Source of the DNA: Notospermus geniculatus
Lineage: Eukaryota; Nemertea; Pilidiophora; Heteronemertea; Lineidae
Assembly (NCBI GenBank): GCA_002633025.1
Contig: NMRB01000810.1
Span: 167,875 to 231,874 of the forward strand
Reading direction: 5' to 3'
DNA length: 64,000 nt
Below are positions 39,685 through 50,585 of the stretch, piece by piece. Position 1 is the stretch's first letter, and the number at the start of each line of letters is the position of its first letter. Under the pieces are notes generated by a model, which saw only the letters and a list, made by a program, of their open reading frames with translations, was not told where the DNA came from and made no database searches. The position numbers and the translations under genes were made by a program.

Positions 39685-39766
39685 CAATTTGGTCGCACGG
39701 TAAGTCCCTTTGACTGGTCTCTTCACTTGCGGAGTATAGAAGAAGGACAATAGGAGATCGTGGCAA

Positions 39767-39809
39767 CCAAGCGACCGAAAGTTCAACATGTTGAACTTTG
39801 GTCGCTTGG
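39767..39809. repeat. 43-bp near-perfect palindrome
   Basis: CCAAGCGACC-G-AAAGTTCAAC meets its complement at a central ATGT with one bulged base. It resembles two identical element ends joined head to head. Confidence 0.85.
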
Positions 39810-39859
39810 TGAAAAAAGGCCTTTCCGACTACCCATGCGACAAATTATAATGTGTCGCG

Positions 39860-40549
39860 CTGGCCGAGTATTGTCCGCAGATGAGACGGCGCGATGCCAC
39901 AGTCTACTGCGACAGCGACCGTCGCGGATGACATCACTGATCGACCTCAAAGGAAATTATCGCATGCGACCTAGTAGTCGCATCGGTAGTCGCCCCCATT
40001 TTAGTCGCTCGTGTGCGCCATGCTTTAGGCTCAAAATAGTCGCCAACTAGGCTTAGCATTGTTTTATGAATATGGCCCCAGTTCTATTTAGGAAAACTAT
40101 CACAAACGGTATTTTCTGCATGACTAAGTTTTTATTTAGGCCAAGACTAGTCCACTACTTGAAAGGGATGCGAGACCCAATGAGGAACCCGCAGAACTAC
40201 GCCACGACGTGGCGCTGTCAGTGTAAGACCCGGAAGTCCTATTTTCTAACAGTATTTCCATTTACTTCTTGCCCCAAAATAAACCACTCTCTTTGGTTCA
40301 ATTTTGATTAATTACACTGTCCTGTTTCATGTTCAAAGTTCTCCATATATCACTGCTTTGTTTCGTCAGAAATGCCACAGGATGCCAATACTGACAACGT
40401 CTTTTGGGGAAATTTCCACGGAAAATTGTGTAGAAAAATGTACACATGCTTTGACGACGTGACGTCAACAGCGAAAAAAGTGACGTCAGTACGTCATTCG
40501 GGTCTTATACTGACTGCGCCATCTGCAGTCATGCGGGTTCCCCATTACC
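39860..40549. other. Host DNA with a third copy of the 26.5/27.1-kb repeat arm
   Basis: 39925-40015 repeats GTCGCGGATGACATCACTGA, TCGACCTCAAAGG and ATTATCGCATGCGACC from the composite at 26480-27197. No gene. Confidence 0.5.
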
Positions 40550-40690
40550 ATAAGGCGAATTGGGAAATGGTGGAATGGGAAAAGGCGAAATGGCCTTAAG
40601 GCGATGTGGGAATAAGGCTAAATGGGAAAAGCCGAAACTGGAAAAAGCGAAATGGGAATGAGGCGATATGGGAAACGTCGAAACGGGAAT
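40550..40690. repeat. Degenerate ~13-bp AAGGCGAAATGGG tandem repeat
   Basis: About ten imperfect units such as AAGGCGAAATGG, AAGGCTAAATGGG and AAGCCGAAACTGG in one orientation. Confidence 0.8.
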
Positions 40691-41028
40691 AAACCGTGCA
40701 CATAGGAGGTTGTGGACGCCTTCGTCCAGTGTTCAACGATAGAGGACAGGAATAATATGCTACGTACACGTAGCTCAGAAATTAATCCTAATTTGATGAA
40801 AGCGGCGCTTTTATTTTACTGTGTACAATAGGAACTCAGATGATGTGCAACACGGATGATGTGCAAGATTTGTCCACCTGTCGACACAATACGATGACCG
40901 ACCTATCAAAACCAAACCGTCGTCACCAGATGATTTCAAATAGCACTTGGAAAACGACGATTCCTTTTATGCTTGATCGGTAACTGAATCAAACCAGCAG
41001 TCCGTACGAGTAGGCGTACCTTACGGAC
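40691..41028. other. Host DNA, no gene seen
   Basis: No repeat or coding signal beyond chance. Confidence 0.4.
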
Positions 41029-41895
41029 CTACTTCATCCCTCGTACGTCGAGTGTGTACACATTGACTGACGTGAGTAGAGTTTTCACGTTTTTCGGCTT
41101 TTCGTGTGATCTTATCAAGTGTAAAAACGATCCATCAGTCGGATGGAATATGTGACAGTTCGGATGAGTATCTGTGCTTCTAGGATGAAAGAGAACGCTT
41201 GTGTCTTCCAACACCATCTTTCCAGGTCCTCTTCTTACCGAACCACTCTTAGGGAGGTAAATGTCGTCGAATGAAAGTCCAACTGGACCTGGTAAGCGAA
41301 GGAGAAATACTGAGTCTGACCATACATTCAGTACCAAACCAGCAAAACCACCCAAAAATTTCTTTTTTATCAACATCTCCTGGGGTAAATAGTGGTTCTC
41401 AAGCCGAAAAGTTACCATCAACCATGATTTGCCTAAAAACTGGTAAAGTGCCTTGCTCAACCATATCTTGTCCCTCTGCGCATGGATCCGAGTGGCATTG
41501 TAAAGGAAGAGGCTGTAACGCCAAGTAACGTTCATTTCTTCAACGTTATAGAGAGTATTCACCACACTTCTGCCGAGAAAACAACAGAGTAATGCCTTAT
41601 TGTCAGACACCCTAAACTGTGCCCTTATGTTACACACTCCACGGCAGATGTCAGTTCTCGGCAAAGTCAGGTTACCAGAGAAAAAACCTCGTGACGTGTC
41701 GTATAATTTGAAATATTTTATACCACTGACACCACACGTTAAGAAAATCATATACTCTTTGTATAAAAGCTTAAAGCAGCTACTAAATAGCTGATAGAAT
41801 TTCGTAAGGTGCATGAGGGCGTATTTGGTTTTCCTCAACTGATATACCATTACTTTGAAAAGAGGTGACTCATCTCTATTCTTGAAAAGCACCAT
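41029..41895 (-). CDS. Orphan single-frame ORF, 288 aa
   Basis: A clean ATG-to-TGA/TAA frame of this length is unlikely by chance at this base composition, so it is probably a gene, large exon or recent relic. It is hydrophobic and aromatic-rich in the first 60 residues (LTKFYQLFSSCFKLLYKEYM), has several potential N-glycosylation sites (NLT, NVT, NAT), a Cys-rich patch (DICRGVCNIR, ALLCCFLG) and a His/Ser-rich end (FHPRSTDTHPNCHIFHPTDG). I recognise no domain. It lies 1.9 kb downstream of another orphan coding stretch on the same strand (43761-45272). Confidence 0.45.
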   Translation of the reverse strand: MVLFKNRDESPLFKVMVYQLRKTKYALMHLTKFYQLFSSCFKLLYKEYMIFLTCGVSGIKYFKLYDTSRGFFSGNLTLPRTDICRGVCNIRAQFRVSDNKALLCCFLGRSVVNTLYNVEEMNVTWRYSLFLYNATRIHAQRDKIWLSKALYQFLGKSWLMVTFRLENHYLPQEMLIKKKFLGGFAGLVLNVWSDSVFLLRLPGPVGLSFDDIYLPKSGSVRRGPGKMVLEDTSVLFHPRSTDTHPNCHIFHPTDGSFLHLIRSHEKPKNVKTLLTSVNVYTLDVRGMK

Positions 41896-42272
41896 TTTCC
41901 AGAATATATATCAAAGAACCAATTATCGCGTTTATTTACCAGGAAAGGAGGTGAGAACCGTAAATTCGTTTTCAAAGTGTAACGAATAGCGCCGCGTCGC
42001 TGTTCGGTCCGCAGGGGAGTTGAAACGTTAAAGAAATGTTAGCTGACACGGGAGATCTCTTGAACTAAATCTAACTTATTCCTAGTAAATGGTGAACAAA
42101 AATGTAGTTGTGACTTCTTAAGTATCATGTTTGTGGTTCCGTTGTTGGCAATTTTTGTAAATGATAATAGGTCGACTGCCATTTTGTCTACTTAGAGGCG
42201 TGGATTTGAGTGACCTTTTTTCCCCGAGGCCCAGTAATGTAACAATATCTCACAAAAACATGTTGGTACATG
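41896..42272. other. Host DNA upstream of the orphan ORF
   Basis: A TATATATT lies 11-19 bp upstream of the ATG at 41895, too close to be a normal TATA box. Otherwise nothing evident. Confidence 0.35.
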
Positions 42273-42474
42273 CACCGTAAAAAATTGTCCGGTACCATTG
42301 GTACAAATACATGTACTGATTTCCCCATGGGTTGAAATGGCCCAACTGGGTAACATAAACCTAGAAATAGGTCAGTTTGACCCGAAAGCTGTTAATGGGT
42401 CCCAACACCCCAAGAGTAGCAATCGTAGATGGGCCAAAGTAACCTGTGGAACCTGGGCCTGTTTCATAAAGTCA

Positions 42475-42772
42475 CTCTTAAGCTGCATTTAGCTGACACG
42501 CGGAATGCGGTATAGGGCCGCGGAGTCCCTGGCGGAAGCGATTTGTTGTATGCGAAATGCATTGCACTTTCCGCTTAACGCGTTCCGCAATCCGCATTCC
42601 GCGTGTCAGCTAAACGTAGCTTTAAGCTGGATTTAGCTGCACGCGGTATGCGGACTGCGGAACGCGGTAAGCGGAAAGTTCAATGCATTTCGCATACAAC
42701 AAATCGCTTCCGCCGGGGATTCCGCGGCCCTATACCGCATTCCGCGTGTCAGCTAAATGCAGCTTAAGCAGA
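42475..42772. repeat. Foldback, ~145-bp arms
   Basis: CTTAAGCTGCATTTAGCTGA at the left pairs with TCAGCTAAATGCAGCTTAAG at the right. The arms are full of GCGGAATGCGG / CCGCATTCCGC units. Confidence 0.9.
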
Positions 42773-42879
42773 CCAGCGTAAAATGCAGTTGTCTCCGAGT
42801 GTGATTGATGCTAGTTTTACTGTAGCTTGACAGCAGCTCACCTCGTCTCAGAAGAGTTCAAGTGTTGTTTGTTTTCATG

Positions 42880-43285
42880 ACATTCCTTGAGCCATGGCCG
42901 ATACAGAAGGCTGCAGTGACTGCATGGCAATGCCTGTGTGCTGATATTGGCACTATAAACATTCTTGTCCCCAGACACATGTCGACCCATATCAGTTGTC
43001 ACTGTGGCCTTAACTGTACCATTATTCCAATTAGTGGCCACATGGAGTTGTCTGTCACTTGCTCAAGTTGAGCTCAGTCGCTGCATTCCTTGATCCATGC
43101 CCGATACAGAAGGCTGCAGTGACTACACGGCAATGCCTGTGTGCTGATATTGGTACTACATTCTTGTCCCCAGACACATGCCAGACCCATATCAGTTGTT
43201 ACTGTTGCCTTAACTGTACCATTATTCCAATTAGTGGCCACCTGGAGCTGTCTCTGTCACTTGCTCAGGTTGAGCTCAGTCCCTG
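42880..43285. repeat. ~205-bp tandem duplication
   Basis: ATTCCTTGAGCCATGGCCGA...GTTGAGCTCAGTC at 42880 recurs at 43086. The copies differ at scattered positions and by small indels. Confidence 0.88.
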
Positions 43286-43760
43286 CATTATCCGCTCGTC
43301 TGTAAGCGGAAGGTACCGTTAACTTCAATGCATTTTCCATTGGGCTAAGGGTACCATTAGCTTAAGTCACCTGATGAAACAGGCCCCTGGTCATTATGGG
43401 TTACTGCAACTTATGGACCTATTCATTTCGTACCCGAAGAACAAATATTCTGGGTACCATGAACTCATTCTCTGGTACCCATTCATAGAAACCCATGGCA
43501 AACGGGTCCAGTCAGGCGACAAGGAATGAACCAATTCCCATGGGTTTCCGCTCGCGCTTATTAGTTTTTACAGTGTGTTCATGTATGTATCTCCCACTTT
43601 CTGTCCAAGCGGAGGAAAAAAAGGTGTTTTCGCGAGAAAGGCCGTGCCTCCAGTTGACTCGGTTGTCAGTGATCATTGAAAACGAAGTTCTGGCCCAGTT
43701 GCATAAAATTGCACAGGCATGCAGTGTACTGATTATTTGAATACATGTACATCCTTTCGT

Positions 43761-45272
43761 TCATTGTTTGTACACAAGAACTGTTTGACTGCAGGTTATT
43801 TCTGTACATCGCTGACCAGCGTATTGCAGTATTCGTCCCTGGTCGTCAATGGCAACCTTCGGAATTTTCAAAAATTTGTTCGTATGCTGGCCGTTTGTTT
43901 CAATACGCATTAGGTATCTAGTGTTATTCTTTAAACGGTTGCAGGGTAGGATACAACTGAGATGAATCATAAAAAAGGTGGACTTTTGGCCAGGTTTAGA
44001 CGTTGAAAGTACCATACCCAACTTAGAATTGCTAGCAAAAGTCTTCATCATATAAGGTGCACTCTGGATGGGTAAGTGTTCGTATGTAAAATGCTTATGG
44101 ATGTTTCGAAGTATAATCACATAGAGTTCTTTATGCGGAGTAGTTTGAATGATAAGGTATGGGCGGTTATGTCCGCATAAATTAGACGTGCACAAAACGT
44201 ATTTGTAAGTGTAAAACAGATGTTTTTGTGCCAAAACAGATATTTCTGTGTATAAACAGACATACAAAACGTACAAAACGTGATTATTTTCGGCTAAACG
44301 TGTGTGTATTCCCAAAACGAATATATTTCTTGCAAAACAGATGTAAGTTTGTCGATAAACACGAAAGTTTTACCCGATTTTTATATTTTCTCGCAGAGAT
44401 GTCGGCTCGCAGAGAGCAAACCGCAGAGGTGTTTGCCAAACGAAGACGCTAGATGNTGTTTTGCAAGAAATATATTCGTTTTGGGAATACACACACGTTT
44501 GCCGAAAATAATCACGTTTTGTATGTTTTGTATGTCTGTTTTTACACAGAAATATCTGTTTTGGCACAAAAACATCTGTTTTACACTTACAAATACGTTT
44601 TGTGCACGTCTAATTTATGCGGACATAACCGCCCATAATAAGGAAAGCACCAGAAGACTCCAACAGGAAACGAAATATTCCAGTGGTGTAGCCTAGTTGT
44701 CTTTGTACTGTAATTGTATTGTTACAAGACAAGATGTACATAACTTTATTATTCTTGAATCTTTTAATAGTAGTACAAATCTTAATGGACACTTTATTCC
44801 TTGAGGGAGGAACTGGACACCATAGAGCAAACGAAATCATGTCGATAGTATGAACATCGGTGTCGGCTACAGACTCCCCGCATTTTTCCTCCGGATCCAA
44901 GACGAGGGATCCAGCGTGCTGGCCGGCAGAAAAGTCGAACAGTTCAATGGCTTGACTGGGACACGTTTTTCCTGTGCATTTTGAAGACCTGTGAAATAGG
45001 ACGTAGTTTGCAACTACCGCGCTAATTTTCAACGTCTTCAAAGAATGATCAAAGAAGGAGGTGTTGTAGAGAAGTCGATACGTCGTACCATTGTGGACGT
45101 TATACACGAGATTTCTCCACCAAGGTACGGGCTCGTCAACAAACCCAAAAATGAGCCAGAAACGAGTATCATGGAAAGCAATATAATGAGATGATTTCAC
45201 TGGAATTCTAGCAGAAGGAATGAAAGAACGCCTCCCTCCAAGGTGATAGAGCAGGACAGGAGCAGACTATCC
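43761..45272 (-). pseudogene. Orphan coding stretch (~340 codons) split by a MITE
   Basis: Two minus-strand open frames, 44638-45272 and 43761-44157, are in the same frame and are separated by a 480-bp element plus a 6-bp duplication (486 bp, divisible by three). Without the insertion they would be one continuous open frame, which argues that this was real coding sequence. No ATG lies at the upstream edge (a stop near 45273 and the repeat end at 45283 bound it), so it is probably an exon or a 5'-truncated gene. Visible features are aromatic patches (FWLIFGFVDEPVPWWRNLVY), a Cys cluster (SSKCTGKTCPSQ) and EEKCGESVADTDVHTID. No family recognised. Confidence 0.5.
44158..44637. mobile_element. 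Modular foldback element, 480 bp, TSD ATAAGG
   Basis: Termini TATGGGCGGTTATGTCCGC and GCGGACATAACCGCCCATA, flanked by ATAAGG at 44152-44157 and 44638-44643. The arms (about 190 bp) are almost completely self-complementary and built of ACAAAACGTA / AAAACAGATATTTCTGTG-like modules. A single N sits near the centre (44456). It interrupts a coding stretch in phase. Confidence 0.9.
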
Positions 45273-45282
45273 ACGGCGAAAG

Positions 45283-46883
45283 TAATGCCCCAATCACACT
45301 GAGCAAGTTCTCCCGATTTGGAGGTTGCCTATGTCGAAATGAACCAATCATCCAGGCGGTGGAGATCGATGATGACGAAAGGAGCCGTCCATCGTCCATC
45401 ATCCAGCGTACATCGTCCATGTTTTTCGAATACCCAGTTCTCAGTACGTTCTTGAAAATTCTGCCGAACGGACTCAAACTGTGTGCGAAGGGAGTGGACG
45501 TAGTGGCAACTTTTTACAGTCTTTTTACAAACTTCATGGACGGGAAGGGTGCTTCAGAACATCGATGCATTATTTGGCCAAGGGTCACACGTTCTAGCCC
45601 GTTTTAGAATTTTTATACGCCCGTCGCAGACGGGCCGTATTATGTTATGGCCCTGTCGTGTGTCCGTCCGAGCAATAACTCAAGAATCGCTTGAGATATC
45701 AGTCTTATTTTTGATGGTAGTAAGAACAGGAGACTGGTAAGGTTGAGTTCGATTTCCGGCCATTTTCGACTTACGGTTTGCCCAATAGGGGACATTATGC
45801 AAAAACAGCAAAGATTCGAGAACTCCCTTATTACTTGTCGCAGCTTGTTTAAATTTTTAGGGTACGTACCTCTAGTGAGGGGACATAATATATCGTACGG
45901 GTTTTGACCTTGACTTATTTTTCAAGGTCGCAGAGCTCAACGTGTAGCAAAAGTTATGAACTTGATACGTTTCGTCAATATTTGATCTAGCAACTTCATA
46001 CCTTGCATAAATGTGTAGTAGAGGGATAACTTCTGAAACACCGAATATCGGTCCGGTCGGACATTCCATTATGGCGGCATAACCTGAAAATCATTGAAGT
46101 GCTATTACTCTTGAATACCTCGACCCCGAGTGCTCAATACATTTATAGGTCTGACGACATAACCTAATATTTGCCACACTCCAAATTAGTATCCGAATAC
46201 AAAGCGACGGGGGTATATTGCTACCGCCATGCGGTACACTTATTTGGGATGGGGCAGGACGTTTTAAGAACTACTTCAGTGTGACAGGCCCTTTAAGTAT
46301 AGATTGAATATCAGCACTTCAGTGTCTTTCACGCACACTGAAGTAGTTCTCAAAACATCCTGTCCCGTCCTAAAAACATCGTAAAACGAGCTAGAACGTG
46401 GGACTTTGGTCAAATAATGTCTCGAAGTGCTGGAGCACCTTTCCCGTCCGAGCCCGTCCATGAAGTTCGTAAAAAGACTGTAAAAAGTTGCAACTACGTC
46501 CATTCCGTTTGCACACAGTTTCAGCACGTTCGGCACAATTTTCAAGAACGTACTGAGAACTAGCTCAGTGTGATTGGGGCATTAGGTATTGTCACACTGA
46601 AGTAGTTCTCAAAACGTCCTCTCCCGTCCTAAAAAAATCGTAAAACGGGCTAGAACGTGTAATACCCCCATCACACTGAGCTAGTTCTCAGTACGTTCTT
46701 GAAAATGTTGCCGAACGGGCTCAAACTGTGTGCGAACGGAGTGGACGTAGTGGCAAATTTTTACAGTCTTCTTAGGAACTTCATGGACGGGCTCGGACGG
46801 GAATGGTGCTCCAGAACTTCGAGCCTGCTCAAAATTTTCTGGCGGCCATCCCGTTCAGCATTGGACGGAGTGACAACGTACTT
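45283..46883. mobile_element. Nested copies of an AATGCCCCAATCACACTGAG repeat family
   Basis: AATGCCCCAATCACACTGAG (45283) starts a unit that shares GTACGTTCTTGAAAATT and CTCAAACTGTGTGCGAA with later copies. The inverted end CTCAGTGTGATTGGGGCATT occurs at 46567-46586. A second motif set (GGGCAGGACGTTTT..GAACTACTTCAGTGTGACAG) recurs at 46255, 46332 (inverted), 46588 (inverted) and 48430. Between 45610 and 46240 the DNA is different and holds no gene. Confidence 0.65.
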
Positions 46884-47233
46884 AAAGGGATACTCCACTC
46901 ATTGTGTGAAATTTTGAATTTTGGAAATATCATTAATACATTCAAATATATTGATATCTGCAATATGTCAGATTTTTTAAAAATCAGCACACTCATCATT
47001 TTAAGTATTTTAATTGAATTCCAACGGGACCATTGCACAGCACACATAATGTCATGTGTGCTCAATGCATATTTATGAAGGAACAACCAATAGGCCTAGG
47101 CAGTCACAGTATTAGCTCATTCACTACAAAGGTCATCAGCCTATTGACACTAGTGACATAACAATTTATGGCATTAGTCTCTATGGATTGATAAAAATTC
47201 AAAAGCTTACAATGAGTGGAGTCTCCCTTTAAA
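46884..47233. mobile_element. ~350-bp MITE with TTAA target duplication, copy 2
   Basis: TTAAAGGGATACTCCACTCATTG and CAATGAGTGGAGTCTCCCTTTAA bound the element, with TTAA at both edges. It is the inverted-orientation relative of 23606-23963. It is inserted within the AATGCCCC repeat family, so it is younger than that copy. Confidence 0.9.
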
Positions 47234-48628
47234 ACGAGATGGACGTACCACGAACGGAATTGACGTACTTCTATCCTACTAGGGACGTGTCACGACGTGG
47301 TACAGTTGGGCATCAATTGCACTGCGTGTGTGCACACCGACCTGGTCCGTTTATACCTCGTTCATCCCATTCGCAGACTGACCCAATTCGACCGCATTAC
47401 GTCCTTAGCCAGTCGATATTCCGTGTAAATATGTTCAAAACAAAATAAAATGTTCTGAAGGCGTTGGCTACACGTTTCTACACGGTTCTAAAAGTTCGCA
47501 GTAGGTTCTCATTAAGTTCTACTCGTTTTGAGTGCAGTACGATAAGACAAGGTACGGTACAAATACGGCCGTTTCCTCACAAGTTCATCATTTGGGCTCG
47601 AGATTTCTGGCAGTGCACGCGAACGCGAGTGAGGACAGGTTTTATGGTGGTAATTATTAGCTTGAACAAGTTCAAACCCCTTTGTAATGAATGAGCTGGA
47701 CATCCGGAATTAGCAATGCTTTGTTTGACAAATTAGCCTTTTTATCTACAGACAAGTTTCACTTCGTTGTGGCCCGCTCATTGTCTTTTAGTTTGTATTT
47801 TGTTGTTCAGTTGTCATGGTTGTAATCTTGTTGTCAAGGCAGAAGTTTTCTTTGTAAAGTTGTGACTTTTTGTATGGTATTCAGGTCTTGGACTCCAGCC
47901 TGTGAACACCAGATTTGGACTCGCCAATCTGTGACTACCAATGTATGAAATTCTGTATTTTGAAAGACGAATTGGAAATATACCAGAAGAAAGGATCTCC
48001 ATCTTCAAGTTGTTTTTGAGCTAGTTTTCCCCCATAAAACAGGCAACAACGCGATGGATTTTTATAGCAGTCGGGCCAGGACGCAATAGGGACGAGATGA
48101 GGACGTGGTGAGAACGAGGTGAACTGTCTGGGAACGGGGTGGTCGAGTTAAGAACTGGTTAGAACGGGTTTGGTCGTATTAGGAACGAGGTAGAACTAGT
48201 TCAGAACGGGTTTAAACTGACTACGGACGGGCTTGGACTGCTTGGAAACGTTGTCCGCATGAGATAAACGGGCAATTTCACCCGATCTGAACTTGATACC
48301 AACGGAGTGCGGACGGGATAAAGACGAGATGGACGTATTGAGGACTATTTATGAACGAACTAGCATCGTATTTTAGACATTATTTGGTCAATGTTACACG
48401 TTCTAGCCCAGTTTTGCGATTTTTTAGGACGGGGCAGGACGTTTTGATGACTACTTCAGTGTGACAGGCCCTTAACGTTGGCCAAATAATGTCTCGAAGT
48501 GCTGGAGCACCCTTCCGTCCATGAAATTAGTAAAAAGGCTATGTCCACTCGTTTGCACACAGTTTGAGCCCGTTCGGCAACATTTTCGAGAACGTACTGA
48601 GAACTAGCTCAGTGAGATGGGGCATTAA
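47234..48628. mobile_element. Interior and right end of the AATGCCCC/GGACG-rich element
   Basis: From 48060 to 48345 the sequence is a dense run of short degenerate units (GAACGGGTT, GGACGAGAT, GAACGAGGT). It closes with CTCAGTGAGATGGGGCATT at 48609-48627, the counterpart of the end at 46660. The intervening 47234-48060 shows the same GGACGTA/GAACGGA words. No ORF of note; a long non-autonomous element is likely. Confidence 0.55.
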
Positions 48629-48954
48629 AGGAACCAGAAGTGTTCATCGAAGGAATGTTTTACCTTCGTCTCTTTCTCGATGTGCCGACACAGTTAACTG
48701 ACCGAATCAGTAAGGTGATGGCGAAGTCAGGATTTCTTTGTCACTGTTGTCCAAAAAACGAAGCCGGGGTAACATTATTCCCTGCCCCCCCCCCCTCCGT
48801 TTGCCAGTGCCCCCAACGAAAGAGTGACGGAATAAAAGCTGCGACCCGACAGTGGGGGAGGCACTGATAAACATGTCTTTCTGTATTTGAGTGTTCGCCG
48901 AAAAATAAAGGCGCGCATTGGCATACTGGAGGCATTCTCATTCATTACATTGAA
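48629..48954. other. Host DNA, no gene seen
   Basis: Contains a poly-C tract (48785-48797) only. Confidence 0.4.
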
Positions 48955-49137
48955 CACGTTATTATTTCGATCGGGAATTATCCCTGACTGGGAATAGAAA
49001 AAACAAACAAATTTTCACAAAAAGGTCGACCCGAGATGGTTCTATTGTACTCATAATCACCAAAGACAATGCCGGGCTTTCACCATTTAAAGGATTTCCC
49101 CTTTTACTGCACGCCCGGGTAATCTAATTATTGGTGT
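48955..49137 (+). mobile_element. 3' end of a LINE, copy cut by the gap
   Basis: About 180 bp match, inverted, the 3' part of the LINE at 57104-58100: GTTATTATTTCGATCGGGAA, CACAAAAAGGTCGACC and ACTGCACGCCCGGGTAATCT. The match ends at the N gap. Confidence 0.8.
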
Positions 49138-49539
49138 NNNNNNNNNNNNNNNNNNNNNNNNNNNNNNNNNNNNNNNNNNNNNNNNNNNNNNNNNNNNNNN
49201 NNNNNNNNNNNNNNNNNNNNNNNNNNNNNNNNNNNNNNNNNNNNNNNNNNNNNNNNNNNNNNNNNNNNNNNNNNNNNNNNNNNNNNNNNNNNNNNNNNNN
49301 NNNNNNNNNNNNNNNNNNNNNNNNNNNNNNNNNNNNNNNNNNNNNNNNNNNNNNNNNNNNNNNNNNNNNNNNNNNNNNNNNNNNNNNNNNNNNNNNNNNN
49401 NNNNNNNNNNNNNNNNNNNNNNNNNNNNNNNNNNNNNNNNNNNNNNNNNNNNNNNNNNNNNNNNNNNNNNNNNNNNNNNNNNNNNNNNNNNNNNNNNNNN
49501 NNNNNNNNNNNNNNNNNNNNNNNNNNNNNNNNNNNNNNN
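49138..49539. other. Assembly gap, 402 N
   Basis: Unknown sequence. Confidence 1.
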
Positions 49540-50585
49540 GATTGGTAAATATAAGGAAAAATCTTTATTCCTATTGCGACAATACGAACTCTTAACCGAG
49601 GTCGGGAAACACAGAATAATTGCACTGCTGTACCATTACTATAACCACTCTTATCGGGGATCCGCGATTAAATGAAGAAACGTTACTACATGTACAGGCA
49701 TTGACTGATGTTTATCTACACTTGATATCTTGAATATTTCAAATACTACCGCACCAATTTTGACACGATTGATATGAAATGAAAACTTCTTGGTCATACT
49801 TCTGCATCAAAAGTTTGGAAATTTCGAAGTATCAAAATTATGTAATAGCTCATCAGAAAAAAAGCTTGAAAATCATTTTTTATTATGTAATTTTATTTTA
49901 ATTTTTATAGTAGTTCTGATAGAATGCAATGTTCTGAGGATTTTGGTCCTACATGTAGTTTCTTCAAAATCTGTCGAATGGTTGGTGAGATATTTGAGAT
50001 TATCAATTTTTTGATAATTTGATATTTTCATGATTTTTTACAAAATTCCTATGTCAGTTGATGACCACAAAATCACAAAATTATGAATTTTTGTAGAATT
50101 CGCTGGTCAGAATTTATGCACAGGCTATTTTTCAAAATATCTGCATTTTGATATTTCAATATTTCTGCCCAGTTAATGCCAAAAAGTTTCAAAGTATGGT
50201 AAACCTGTAATCTGATGTTAGCTTTATCTAACGGTAGGCCTATCATTCTCTCGCCAAGCGGAAGACACCACATGCCATTTTCAAGCATGCCATTTTCTAC
50301 TCTTGATTGTTATTGCCCGATCAGACATCACCCTCCGCATTCTCGAACGAACTATGCCTTAGTCAGCATTGGTGCAAAAAGGTCACCGCTGACAAACTCG
50401 CACTCACAACTGGTCATCTGATTCTGTGATATCAGAGTACATGTTTCATGCCATTTCCTCTAGGCCCAATGAAAACATAGGTCTAGGTGTCTAAGGATTT
50501 ACTATTTACAATCTACAATATTTCACATTTAAAGACTAGATAATAGTGTTTCGTTGGGAACATTTGAATAACCATGCATCGAAAT
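49540..50585. other. AT-rich host DNA, no gene seen
   Basis: Long T- and A-rich stretches (49850-50170). No repeat structure or gene recognised. Confidence 0.45.

Larger units (their letters stand above)
42273..43580. mobile_element. CACTGTAAAAA-ended composite, possibly EnSpm/CACTA-like
   Basis: The left end reads GCACCGTAAAAAATTG and the right end GTTTTTACAGTGTG, which are imperfect inverted copies of the CACTGTAAAAA terminus known from EnSpm/CACTA-type elements. GGTACC and CCCATGGGTT motifs also recur near both ends (42290-42335, 43455-43555). Inside are a foldback (42475-42772) and a ~205-bp tandem duplication. No transposase is present, so it is non-autonomous. Family assignment is tentative. 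Confidence 0.5.

Noticed and set aside
49128-49625. ORFs of 154-165 codons across 49138-49539
   Set aside because: Created by the N gap; no real sequence supports them.
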